DNA from: Serratia marcescens
GTDB taxonomy: Bacteria; Pseudomonadota; Gammaproteobacteria; Enterobacterales; Enterobacteriaceae
DNA length: 64,000 nucleotides
Assembly: GCA_015548865.1 (NCBI GenBank)
Contig: JADMXW010000021.1
Location: forward strand, 1-64,000
Direction of reading: 5' to 3'
The notes below the pieces were generated by a model, which worked only from the letters and a program-made list of their open reading frames with translations, was not told the DNA's origin and did no database searches. Below, piece by piece: positions 42,639 through 52,168 of this stretch (position 1 is its first letter; the number at the start of each line of letters is the position of its first letter). Made by a program: the position numbers and the translations under genes.

Positions 42639-43304
42639 TCAGCATTGAGCACCCCATTCAGATGAATGTATTCCACTATCATACTCAACAACGACAGAAT
42701 GCGTAGAAATAGTCGAATTTTTTGTGCAATACCATAAAAGGTAAACAGTGAAAATAAATATCACAACCAATATAACGCTTCTAAAACGTATATTTTTTTT
42801 CTTTGGTCTGACACAAGGTGAAATAGCCAGCGAATTGACAGGGATAGGTGTCAAATTGATCAATGCGGTACGGTCATAGACAAACTGTCCACACGAGGTA
42901 TCATACTGAGCTGTATAGATCGTTTCTGTTTCAGAATAAGCGCTAAAGCGCTCCTCAACTACACACTCCTGAGGCTCATCAAAAGAAGGGGTCACGCCAA
43001 ATCGGTAACCCAATTTGGGAATAGTTACGATAATTTGCTTATCCTTATCCTGCAAGTTTCGCCGCAGCGCACGGATCACCTGGGCTATACTTTGTGGTGT
43101 TACATATCCCCCTTCCCACACGCATGACAGGAAATCATCCTGAGATACAGGATGAGGATACCTCTCACAAAGCAAAGCCAAAACATCTGACTCCTTTTTC
43201 CTTAATTGATATAGGGTGTCACCACAGCTTAATGTCCTGAGCTTGGGGCTAAAAATGAAGCCAAGAAAGTAGATATTGCCATCATTCATTAAGCTAGTGT
43301 TCAT
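42639..43304 (-). CDS. membrane-anchored winged-helix regulator (ToxR/CadC-like)
   Basis: This 221-residue protein has an N-terminal OmpR/PhoB-type winged-helix DNA-binding domain (about 5-105), with KKESDVLALLCERYPHPVSQDDFL, TPQSIAQVIRALRRNL and TIPKLGYRF. A linker follows, then one membrane segment (SVILVVIFIFTVYLLWYC, about 176-193) and a short periplasmic tail of about 28 residues. This is the ToxR/CadC/PsaE layout, in which a transmembrane protein binds DNA directly. It abuts the T3SS operon, so control of the T3SS or of the invasin upstream is inferred. HilA shares the winged-helix type but is 553 residues and cytoplasmic. Start 43304 has AGGCGG eight bases upstream, and 43310 is an alternative. 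Confidence 0.82.
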   Translation of the reverse strand: MNTSLMNDGNIYFLGFIFSPKLRTLSCGDTLYQLRKKESDVLALLCERYPHPVSQDDFLSCVWEGGYVTPQSIAQVIRALRRNLQDKDKQIIVTIPKLGYRFGVTPSFDEPQECVVEERFSAYSETETIYTAQYDTSCGQFVYDRTALINLTPIPVNSLAISPCVRPKKKNIRFRSVILVVIFIFTVYLLWYCTKNSTISTHSVVVEYDSGIHSSEWGAQC

Positions 43305-44326
43305 TTTCATATCCGCCTGATATTTTATCTAACAAAGGAATCCACCATCAGGGAATTCTCTCTACAAACTGTGGTGGCATTGATTACCACTCCTCCTTAA
43401 ATTTTAGCAACCAAGATACTCATCATTTATCCTTATGATAAATCACCATAAAAGCGTACCTTGATTTGATCATGCCGTGGAGAGAATACTTTTATAAAAA
43501 TGCGAAGTGAAATAATAAAAACAGTGTTTTAATTTATGACGCATTGTTCTCTCTCAATGTAATGCATACATGATCATTGTAAACGCACGGAATTAAAACC
43601 TGTTTTAAACTATTAATAACATTGTATCCAATCGATAAGACAAATCATTCTCATCGTAAAAATACAACATTTAATAACTAAATGTAACTACTGTTTTCAT
43701 TTCTCTCGCAAAAACAAAATACGCATTACAAGTGTACATAAGCAAAATATCATTTCAAAAAACACGTTCCCTCAAAGAGGCCAAATCAATAAACTCAATG
43801 TATTTCAATGGATTGAAATGTTATGCCTAATGAAAAGCAATCACGCATTCCTTCATCTCATTTTTGTATTCCTCTCTAGGGCATTAGATAAATCCTTGCA
43901 AATGGCTCAGTGTCAATCCATCCCTATTTTTAAACTTATACTATCACCCACTCTCTTTAGCGCTTAAACCAAAAACAGAAAAGCACAAATAAATATATAT
44001 GCAATAATAAGCTTCATGATATAGCAACGCTACCAGCGGCATATATCCTGTTACACAACTTATAACATCCACAACCTTGAAGAACACATGGTTCAATAAA
44101 AATAATAAAACGCAGTTTTAGTATAATGCCTAGTTTGTTATGTACGTTAAATGCTCCTATAAACCACTCGTTTTTACAAGATATGATTCATTTATGATAT
44201 GGCACTATAATCTTCCAAGCATGCTTGCTCTTGCAAAAAACGATTCTTACAGAAAATCCTTTACTCTGGTCGCGAGAGAAACAATGATTGCGTCCAGGTA
44301 ATTACAACCTGAACGCATAGCAAAGC
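43305..44326. other. 1-kb A+T-rich intergenic region
   Basis: No protein-like frame or RNA gene recognised. It lies between the start of the membrane regulator gene and the stop of the invasin gene. It must carry the regulator promoter. An inverted repeat TTTATC-CTTAT-GATAAA occurs at 43426-43442. The rest is A+T-rich and may be H-NS-bound or hold a degraded gene. Confidence 0.5.
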
Positions 44327-47300
44327 TTATCCGTGCCACTTGAAAGACTTGTTGACTACCTCAGATTCGCCCATAAATGTCATACGCGTTTGCAATACTC
44401 CAGTTCCTGAGTGGCTGGCCCAACATTCTTCTTTAATTGCATAGTGATGGGATTTATCACGATAGCCAACAAAGGTGCTGGAAAATATCTCTGAGTAAAC
44501 GGGGTAATCAACATTACGAGTATCCCCTTGCGCGTTAATAACCCGATGTGTAATTGTCAGCGGTGCCATAAGCCTCCGCTGCCCAGCTAAATCAAAACGC
44601 GTTTCCGGCTGCAACAGCATATGATGCATTCTGCCCAAATGGCTACTTTGGCAAGCATCATCATACTCCCCAGTAGCAGTAATGATGCTACGCAGCACGA
44701 AGCTCGTGGCTAGTCTGCTGTCATATATTTGCGTCGGTTTGGTGGCCTTGACATTTATCTCAGAAGTAGATGTTTTTCCTTGCAGCTCACCGTGACCATG
44801 AACAACCACATCCACATGTACGCGTTTACCGATATAATTTACCTGCGGCTCGAAAGCAGTTTCGATGCTGCCAACCGGAGAGTCAATACGTCGGCGAACG
44901 AGTATCCGGCCCTGTTGATCAATTAAGTTAACCTCGGCATAAAGGGGTTTATCATATGGCGTACTGCTGTTAACTCCCCATCTAACGCGCAGCGTATCCT
45001 CTGTGAAAACCGGGGTCCATTGACTTCCAGACTCAACAGGCAAGCCATTATTACCATAATTTATACTTGATACGGTGGCTTTAGGCGTAGTGAATACCTG
45101 CACGTCATAAGCACCCGAACTCGTGGTATAAAACTCATTTTCCTGAATCGTTAACGTAAGCCGTGTTTTTCCCTTATTGACTCGCCCAGATACCTGTCCT
45201 TGAGGCGTGAGAGTTATCACATCCCGGTCACTAGAGCTCCACTCAAATTGAGTGTCTATTGGTAGATTGGCGGGTTGTTGAACGGTGAAAACGGCTTGAT
45301 CGGTTGTGTCTACCGTACTCGCTGTAAACTTAATAGGCACATTCCCCTTACGTAGCACGTACGAAACACTTATCGTTTCGGAGATAAACTGCTCCGTTTC
45401 CGGTGTACTAATCGAGATCATCGTATTACCGGGTTTTATCGGCCGCAGTACTCCGCCATCTGTAATCTGGACGACTTGCTCGCGTTCGATTTGATATTTC
45501 AAGGATAACGATGTGCCTACATCAGGGTTACTGAAACGCCCTCCAACAGAATGCGTCGTGCTATCTCCCCAGGTGGCCATAATTTGTTCGGCGCTGGCGC
45601 GTAGACCTGGAGAAGCTTTTTCAATCTGAAGTTGATAACTCGCACTCGCAGGATGATATTGAGCATTACCTGCCGTTTGCACCGTGATAGTTACCCGCCC
45701 GGCTTTGTGTAACGTTATCTGCCCATTACTTCCCGCAACCGAAGCAATATCAGGGTCTGAACTCGACCACATTTGTTGTAGCGTGTCGGGGAGCCCTTTT
45801 ACCGTCTGAGAGTGGCGGAATTGATGAGTAAAAGTCACCTGCTGTAGCGCGTTGTCAAACCGTAAATCTGGCGTCACAGCCCCAACCGAGATAACCACCG
45901 TCTTTCCAATACTTTTCCCATCCACGCTCGCTTTCAGGGATACGAGCCCCTTTGCTGTTGATGTCGCCATTGCCAGATAAGAGCCATCATGATTATCGCG
46001 TACCGAGGAAATGGTGAAGCCTGGAAGTGAATCTGCACCATGAAACATCACTGTTTTACCTGGGATAGCGTTACCATAAGCATCGCGCAGCATAACGCTC
46101 AACAACACAGTTTCCTTACCGTCAGAGCCAATCTCCGTTTTATCAGCGCTAAAGAGTGAAGTATCGATATCGACATTGGCAGGCTCAATAGCGACATCGG
46201 GTGCCATTTTTTGACTCTGCTCGTTCAGATACGCCGTCATGCGCAGAGTTCCTGCCGTTTGGCTCTTTGCCGTTGTGTACGCTACCCCGTTGGTATCCGT
46301 AGTTGTGATACGATCTATTCCTTCGAGATTGCCCTCGGGATGCCAAAAAACCATCATACCGGGTAAAGGATTGCCATTAGGATCAACGATAGTGGCATGA
46401 TAAGTGACACCAAGAGGATCGCCGGCAATTATCCGCCTCTTGTTAACGCTAACTGAGTCAACAACGCCTTTGCTCCCGTCACCAGTCACCACCAAACGTT
46501 CAGAAAGAGTGAGCGGAACATCATTAACCCGAACGGAGAGCAATGCCTCTTGCGCTCGTGTCGCGCTTATGTCAATGCGGTAACGTCCATTTGAGAATTC
46601 TTTCGTTTCCCCAAACTGCACGGCAGCGCTATCACTGATAGCAACCACCTGCTGTCCACTCAGTGGATTCCCCTGCTTATCACGTAATATTAGCGTCAAA
46701 GCCGCTTTTTCTTTACCGGCAACAATCGTTTTTGGTAAGAGATACAAAGATGAACGATCTTCTGATAGCACATCTGTTGTAAAGGTAATTGCCTCAGCAG
46801 TGCGAGAAGAAAGTGGGCTCGATGCTGTCACAGCAACATCAAATGCCTGACTGCTGGTAACGGAGGTCATGGCAATACCTTCACTATTAGAAAGGTTTTG
46901 AACCTGGCTGAACTTGACCACGCGAGCATCTCGATCGGAATGCCAGTCAACAATCACTCCCGGAACTGGGTTACCCAAAGCATCCGTAACGCGCGCACTA
47001 AAGCTCACGGGTGATTGACCATCTGCGATATAAGGCCCAGAGGAAGGCCGCAATTCGGTGACAGTTGCCGTTTGACGATCGGGCTGAAATGTGAGTACCA
47101 CCTGACGCGCCCCAGAACCATTAATATCGGCTGTCACTGTACTGATGCCAGAGCGCGTGCTTGTCAGTGATACGCTAGCCTCACCTTGGACATTGGTTAA
47201 CGCTGTCGCACTGAGGGTAGCGCCGTTGTCAGCACGTAAGTTTATCAGCACATTCGAAACCCGATTCCCACCAGCATCAGTGACCGTAATATTGATAGCA

Positions 47301-49003
47301 TTTGTTGCAGCACCATTTGCTACGGCGTTGTTGGACTCTACCACAAGGTCACTGATAACCGCGCTTGCGGCATCGGCCGTTAATGTGACATGCGCTGCAG
47401 CAAGCGTGACATCTCGCGCCGCAGGTTCAATCGTAAATGTGGTGGGTTGCGTACCGGCTGTTAAGGTTGCAGTATATTCTCCGGCGGACTGACGTTGAAA
47501 TTCAGAAACAGTAGAGAGACCAACGCTACGCTTCATCCTTTGAGCTCTGACGCTAATCTCTTCCGGCTCCAGATCGACAGGGTTTCCATTCATGTCTCTG
47601 ACCTTAAGCATTAGGCGTTGTTGCGCTTTACCATCGGCCGGTAGCAAGATATTTTCAGGTTCCAGAGTGCTCTTCAACGCACTAGCTTCTGATTGCAATA
47701 CCGTCACCTGCGTCATCTTACTGCGAGACACATTGCCTTGAGTATCCACGGCAACAGCACTCATACTATAGGTATTTTCCCCTTTCGGACGATAGGGCGG
47801 GAGTAAAAGACTAAAACGATCTATGCCTTCTCTGATTATTCCTCCCCCATGGGCCACGAGCTCTGATGCAGACCAGTCAATACGCGCCAAAGCATATTTG
47901 CTGTTGACCGAAACCGGTAATGCCTTCTGTTCACCGCCATATCCCATAAGTAAAGATGGGGTAAACAGGTGAAGCAGACCTGGCTTACGGTACTCTAGTA
48001 CAATCTGATTATTACGATCGACAAAACCAAAACGGCTGCCCGCAACGCTGCGCAATGCAGCAACCTGGCCAGGATCAACCTGCTGATGCCAAGGCTCATT
48101 TAAGCGATAATTAAGTTCCATACCCCATCGCATCTCATTTTCACCTGATTTTCCCTGACGCTGTTCAGCGTTTAAGGTTAAGAGCGGAAATGGTGTATAA
48201 CTGCTTCCAATAGTGAATGCATACGGGTTCCGTTGACGCTCGTCTTTGCCAAATAGCGCTACTTCATCACCGTAATATTGTTCATAAATCAGTTTACCAC
48301 CCAGTTGTGGCCAACCAGGCAAATATCCCTCGGCACGAATATCCCAACCATTAGCAGGGCGAGCCTGATAATCAATAACGTCTGACGACATCTTCCAATT
48401 GCTTACACGAAAATAACTATTGATACCAAACTTTAAAAAATCACGCCAATATTCCAGACCAAAGCCAATACGGGCATGCGAATGGGACAAGTCGTAATCA
48501 AGAAAAGTATTTCCCCCATAAAGATTACCATTATAACCATAGCGCACACCAAAACCTAAATTAGCCTGAGTATATTCATTGCTATTATGTACGCTTCCCT
48601 GCATAAATATCAGCTTGTCTTTGTTATCCAGCAACGGATAAAGTACATCGAATTGAGAACCTTTCAACGAAAAGCGACTGTCCAAACCTAGCTGTGCTCT
48701 GACGGAAGCATAAGGACTTAACCATTGAGTAATTGCTTGATTTGCCCTCCCAGCAGCAATGTCACGCGCTATACTTGCTGAGTCAGCTCGATAGGGATCA
48801 CTTAACCATCCCCCTGTTCGGGAAGCCCACTCCGCCACCGTCTGAGCCTGAGCGTCAGCAGATACAACGGTGGGTGCGGGCAGTGCTAATGCTCGAGGGG
48901 ACAAAAAAGTGCCAACAAGCGGAAAGCATACCTGAATACCAATATTCACCCAGGCAAAGAGCTTCTGACAGAGTGATATTTTCCTCTGGGAATAAATGTT
49001 CAT
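44327..49003 (-). CDS. invasin/intimin-type inverse autotransporter adhesin
   Basis: This 1558-residue outer-membrane adhesin has a long basic signal region (about 1-40). Its 12-strand inverse autotransporter barrel (about 90-340) shows LGLDSRFSLKGSQFDVLYPL, the GYNGNLYGGNTFLDYDLSHSHARIGFGLEYWRDFLKFGINSYF pattern and ELNYRLNEPWHQQ. The passenger follows: several Big_1 Ig-like repeats (about 440-1070) recognised by recurring NPVPGVIVDW / NPLPGMMVFW / NAIPGKTVMF loops, then Big_2-like repeats (about 1080-1370) and a C-terminal domain with two cysteines. It lacks a LysM domain. It probably mediates binding to host cells or other bacteria. The receptor is unknown. It is a single gene between the T3SS and gss. 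Confidence 0.92.
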   Translation of the reverse strand: MNIYSQRKISLCQKLFAWVNIGIQVCFPLVGTFLSPRALALPAPTVVSADAQAQTVAEWASRTGGWLSDPYRADSASIARDIAAGRANQAITQWLSPYASVRAQLGLDSRFSLKGSQFDVLYPLLDNKDKLIFMQGSVHNSNEYTQANLGFGVRYGYNGNLYGGNTFLDYDLSHSHARIGFGLEYWRDFLKFGINSYFRVSNWKMSSDVIDYQARPANGWDIRAEGYLPGWPQLGGKLIYEQYYGDEVALFGKDERQRNPYAFTIGSSYTPFPLLTLNAEQRQGKSGENEMRWGMELNYRLNEPWHQQVDPGQVAALRSVAGSRFGFVDRNNQIVLEYRKPGLLHLFTPSLLMGYGGEQKALPVSVNSKYALARIDWSASELVAHGGGIIREGIDRFSLLLPPYRPKGENTYSMSAVAVDTQGNVSRSKMTQVTVLQSEASALKSTLEPENILLPADGKAQQRLMLKVRDMNGNPVDLEPEEISVRAQRMKRSVGLSTVSEFQRQSAGEYTATLTAGTQPTTFTIEPAARDVTLAAAHVTLTADAASAVISDLVVESNNAVANGAATNAINITVTDAGGNRVSNVLINLRADNGATLSATALTNVQGEASVSLTSTRSGISTVTADINGSGARQVVLTFQPDRQTATVTELRPSSGPYIADGQSPVSFSARVTDALGNPVPGVIVDWHSDRDARVVKFSQVQNLSNSEGIAMTSVTSSQAFDVAVTASSPLSSRTAEAITFTTDVLSEDRSSLYLLPKTIVAGKEKAALTLILRDKQGNPLSGQQVVAISDSAAVQFGETKEFSNGRYRIDISATRAQEALLSVRVNDVPLTLSERLVVTGDGSKGVVDSVSVNKRRIIAGDPLGVTYHATIVDPNGNPLPGMMVFWHPEGNLEGIDRITTTDTNGVAYTTAKSQTAGTLRMTAYLNEQSQKMAPDVAIEPANVDIDTSLFSADKTEIGSDGKETVLLSVMLRDAYGNAIPGKTVMFHGADSLPGFTISSVRDNHDGSYLAMATSTAKGLVSLKASVDGKSIGKTVVISVGAVTPDLRFDNALQQVTFTHQFRHSQTVKGLPDTLQQMWSSSDPDIASVAGSNGQITLHKAGRVTITVQTAGNAQYHPASASYQLQIEKASPGLRASAEQIMATWGDSTTHSVGGRFSNPDVGTSLSLKYQIEREQVVQITDGGVLRPIKPGNTMISISTPETEQFISETISVSYVLRKGNVPIKFTASTVDTTDQAVFTVQQPANLPIDTQFEWSSSDRDVITLTPQGQVSGRVNKGKTRLTLTIQENEFYTTSSGAYDVQVFTTPKATVSSINYGNNGLPVESGSQWTPVFTEDTLRVRWGVNSSTPYDKPLYAEVNLIDQQGRILVRRRIDSPVGSIETAFEPQVNYIGKRVHVDVVVHGHGELQGKTSTSEINVKATKPTQIYDSRLATSFVLRSIITATGEYDDACQSSHLGRMHHMLLQPETRFDLAGQRRLMAPLTITHRVINAQGDTRNVDYPVYSEIFSSTFVGYRDKSHHYAIKEECWASHSGTGVLQTRMTFMGESEVVNKSFKWHG

Positions 49004-49531
49004 ATTTGACTCACCGTAGCAAAAAGAAAAAACAAATCATGAAATTCAAGAAATAAAAACTTGGCACTAACGTCGAGAGCCTGTTTATTAATCAATGAAA
49101 GCGTTATAAACTAACTAAAGTCAATCAGAAAACGACAAGGCAGGATACGCCATAAAAAATTGGACGAATGAATTAGCGCCATATCAATACAATAATTTCA
49201 ACATACAACCTCGCAAACTATCTTCCTAATTTCGATACATCTATTCATAAAATGGGAAACACGCTTAAAAACAAAAATCCGATTTAAATAAAAAGTAAAG
49301 CGAAAAAGAAAAGAAGGGAAAAAATATCATTTCAATTTTTCCATGCTTGTAACTTTCCATTCCCCCTAGCAGCAGCATCAGGTTACACTCTCTATAAGCA
49401 GCATTTCATTTTCACAGGAATGATTGGTGGTATCATTGGAGCCACATCTGTCTGAGATGCACCTTTGGCTGGATGGCAAAGAAGGATTTCAACCGCAGCG
49501 GCCAGAGAGGCATACATCTGAGGTCTGACTA
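49004..49531. other. intergenic region between the invasin and gss
   Basis: No gene seen. It carries the divergent promoters. Positions 49080-49330 are A+T-rich like the island, while 49420-49531 is more balanced. The boundary of lower-GC DNA appears to fall here. Confidence 0.45.
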
Positions 49532-51412
49532 ATGAGTACAGCGTCAACAGGTAGCGATGCCCCGTTTGGCACACTATTAGGATATGCGCCCGGCGGCGTA
49601 GCGATTTATTCTTCAAATTACAGTAGTTTACCTCCCGAACACGATCATCGTGATGCCAGTTTCCGCAGCTATATTGGTAACGAGTATATGGGGCATAAAT
49701 GGCAATGCGTGGAGTTTGCTCGCCGCTTTTTGTTCCTGAACTACGGTTCTGTTTTTACCGACGTCGGAATGGCCTATGAAATTTTCTCATTACGCTTCTT
49801 GCGTCAAGTCGTTAACGATAACCTGCTACCCCTTCAAGCATTCGCGAATGGTTCTCCGCGTCCCCCTGTTGCAGGGGCATTGTTGATCTGGCAGAAAGGT
49901 GGTGAGTTTAAGCATACCGGCCATGTTGCAGTGATCACGCAGCTCTTGGGGAATAAAGTTAGGGTTGCCGAACAGAACGTTCACCACACTCCGCTACCGC
50001 CCGGCCAACAATGGACGCGGGAATTAATACTGGAAGTGAACAATGGTCACTACACCATCAAAGATACCTTCAGCGATACGACTATCTTGGGGTGGATGAT
50101 CCAGACCAGTGACACAGAGCATTGCCTGCCGCAGCCAACAGTTCCCCCAGCAGCACTGACTCTTGGTAGCGCGCGGCTTGAAAACAAAGGGCAGTATGAG
50201 GGTAAATGGCTTAATGAGGCCGATCCGTTGCAAAACGCCTATGTACAGGCAAACGGCCACCGAATTAATGCCGATCCTTACCGTTATTTCACCATGACGG
50301 AACGCGCCGAACAGGAATTGATCAAGGCGACCAACGAACTGCACTTAATGTATCTGCATGCAACAGACAAGGTCTTAAAAGATGACGACCTACTGGCGCT
50401 GTTCGATATTCCCAGGATCCTGTGGCCACGTCTACGGCTCTCTTGGCAACGCAGACGTCACCATATGATCACCGGGAGACTGGATTTTTGTATGGATGAG
50501 CGAGGTCTGAAGGTCTATGAGTACAACGCCGATTCTGCATCATGCCACACAGAAGGCGGCCTGATCCTTGAACAATGGATGAAGCAAGGCAACGTCACTG
50601 CAGGGTATAACCCTTCAGAGGATTTACTTGATGAATTATCGGGTGCCTGGCAACACAGCCATGCCGCTCCCTTCGTTCACATCATGCAAGATAAGGATGT
50701 GGAAGAAAGTTATCATGCACAATTCATGCAACGCGCACTGACACAAGCAGGTTTTGACAGCAAAATCGTCTACGGTTTGGATGAGTTGGGCTGGGACAGC
50801 GCAGGACAATTGATTGATAGCGAAAATCGCCCCGTAAATTGCGTGTGGAAAACCTGGGCATGGGAAACCGTGATTGAGCAGCTTCGCGAGGTAAGCGATA
50901 CCGAATATGCCGCGCTGCCTATCCGTACCGGTCACCCACAAAACGAGGTTCGTCTTATTGACGTATTGCTGCGCCCAGAAGTTCGTGTCTTTGAACCTCT
51001 TTGGACTATGATCCCAGGAAATAAGGCGATTCTGCCCGTATTGTGGTCACTGTTTCCCCACCATCGCTATTTACTCGATACCGATTTCGTGGTGAATGAT
51101 GAACTGGCACAAACGGGTTATGCGGTAAAACCCATTTCTGGTCGCTGTGGCAACAATATTGACCTGATCAATCGGCACGATGAACTACTGGGTCAAACCC
51201 ATGGACAATTTGTTGATAGGAAAAATATCTATCAGCAACTTTGGTGTCTGCCGAAGGTCGACGGGAAGTACCTTCAGGTTTGTACCTTTACGATCGGCGG
51301 TAGCTATGGTGGTGCCTGCTTGCGTGGCGACGATACCTTAGTGATTAAAAAGGAAAGTGATATCGAGCCACTTATTGTTTTGCCTGAAGAGAATGCTCAG
51401 CAGCGCAAATAA
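49532..51412 (+). CDS. gss: bifunctional glutathionylspermidine synthetase/amidase
   Basis: This 626-residue protein (E. coli Gss is 619) has an N-terminal CHAP-type amidase domain (about 1-200). Its catalytic Cys59 (KWQCVEF) and His131 (HTGHVAVI) sit at the same positions as in E. coli. A C-terminal ATP-grasp-type synthetase domain follows (about 205-615) with YEYNADSASCHTEGG. It couples glutathione to spermidine with ATP and can hydrolyse the product, affecting polyamine and redox balance. Monocistronic, ending at a strong hairpin shared with ecpE. Confidence 0.95.
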   Translation: MSTASTGSDAPFGTLLGYAPGGVAIYSSNYSSLPPEHDHRDASFRSYIGNEYMGHKWQCVEFARRFLFLNYGSVFTDVGMAYEIFSLRFLRQVVNDNLLPLQAFANGSPRPPVAGALLIWQKGGEFKHTGHVAVITQLLGNKVRVAEQNVHHTPLPPGQQWTRELILEVNNGHYTIKDTFSDTTILGWMIQTSDTEHCLPQPTVPPAALTLGSARLENKGQYEGKWLNEADPLQNAYVQANGHRINADPYRYFTMTERAEQELIKATNELHLMYLHATDKVLKDDDLLALFDIPRILWPRLRLSWQRRRHHMITGRLDFCMDERGLKVYEYNADSASCHTEGGLILEQWMKQGNVTAGYNPSEDLLDELSGAWQHSHAAPFVHIMQDKDVEESYHAQFMQRALTQAGFDSKIVYGLDELGWDSAGQLIDSENRPVNCVWKTWAWETVIEQLREVSDTEYAALPIRTGHPQNEVRLIDVLLRPEVRVFEPLWTMIPGNKAILPVLWSLFPHHRYLLDTDFVVNDELAQTGYAVKPISGRCGNNIDLINRHDELLGQTHGQFVDRKNIYQQLWCLPKVDGKYLQVCTFTIGGSYGGACLRGDDTLVIKKESDIEPLIVLPEENAQQRK

Positions 51413-51422
51413 TACGTAAAAA

Positions 51423-51451
51423 GAGGGAGGCTGCGCTTCACAGCCTCCCTC
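51423..51451. terminator. bidirectional terminator between gss and ecpE
   Basis: Perfect 11-bp stem GAGGGAGGCTG/CAGCCTCCCTC with a 7-base loop, between two convergent genes. An A-run precedes it on the plus strand, giving a U-tract for the ecp transcript. Confidence 0.8.
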
Positions 51452-51469
51452 TCACTCATCTGTGCATTA

Positions 51470-52168
51470 TCAAAGGCAATCTTGCGATATATTGATGAAT
51501 TTATCGTTATAAATAATAAATTTGCTCCCGCTTTGCTTTAAATAAGTATCGCGTAGTACATCGCCAGGCCGCAAGTAAAAAGTACGGCCTTCATCCTCTG
51601 TCGCTTGACAGTTGGGTTTGACGATAAACTTGAAAAAGGTATTCCCTACGTTTTTCAATACCCCATTGCCTTTGTCAAACTCCCATTTGAAATTTATTTT
51701 CTTTGGTCGAACAACAAAAATGGCATCGATTACCACAACCGGCTCCAGCGTAATTGATGAACCAGAATTCTTCCTGGCATTAATCGCTTTGGCGGGAATT
51801 TCCCGAAAAGAGATCCGATAATAGCGTTCCTTATCGTCGTGAGGCCCATTATAAAAGAACTTAAAATAATCCCCCTCTCCCTTTTGCAGCGTCAGTGTTT
51901 TAGGTGAGTAAAGTACTTCACCATCTGCCGGTCGCGTGCGGACCTCTTTTTCTCCAGGTTTGTCTATACCGATCACTGAAACGGTATAGACTCTGGCCGA
52001 GTCGTTGTTATTCAATACTCGTTTTGCCGTAAACGAACCTTCCTGAGGTAAAGAAAACGTCAGATTGCCAATATAGATCCCATAGGCCGAATGCGGCCCA
52101 TAGAAAACAGCCATGGCAAAAATAACGCAGAGATACCTAATTAATGTTACGCCAGGTTGCTTGCACAT
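51470..52168 (-). CDS. ecpE: pilus chaperone EcpE
   Basis: This 232-residue periplasmic chaperone of the alpha-pilus (alternate chaperone-usher) family has a signal peptide with YLCVIFAMAVFYGPHSAYG. The family pattern includes NLTFSLPQEG, ARVYTVSVIGIDKPGEKEVRTRPADGE, KERYYRISFREIP and PKKINFKWEF, then YNDKFINIS. It matches E. coli EcpE (236). It assists EcpD folding. The start at 52168 is set by GGAG seven bases upstream and overlaps ecpD by 32 bp. Confidence 0.95.
   Translation of the reverse strand: MCKQPGVTLIRYLCVIFAMAVFYGPHSAYGIYIGNLTFSLPQEGSFTAKRVLNNNDSARVYTVSVIGIDKPGEKEVRTRPADGEVLYSPKTLTLQKGEGDYFKFFYNGPHDDKERYYRISFREIPAKAINARKNSGSSITLEPVVVIDAIFVVRPKKINFKWEFDKGNGVLKNVGNTFFKFIVKPNCQATEDEGRTFYLRPGDVLRDTYLKQSGSKFIIYNDKFINISQDCL

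Noticed and set aside
42639-43304. Identification as HilA
   Set aside because: The winged helix is the same type, but HilA is much longer, lacks a membrane segment and has TPR-like C-terminal repeats.
43426-43442. TTTATC-CTTAT-GATAAA inverted repeat as an operator
   Set aside because: Chance A+T palindromes are frequent in this region, and no regulator or conserved position supports it.
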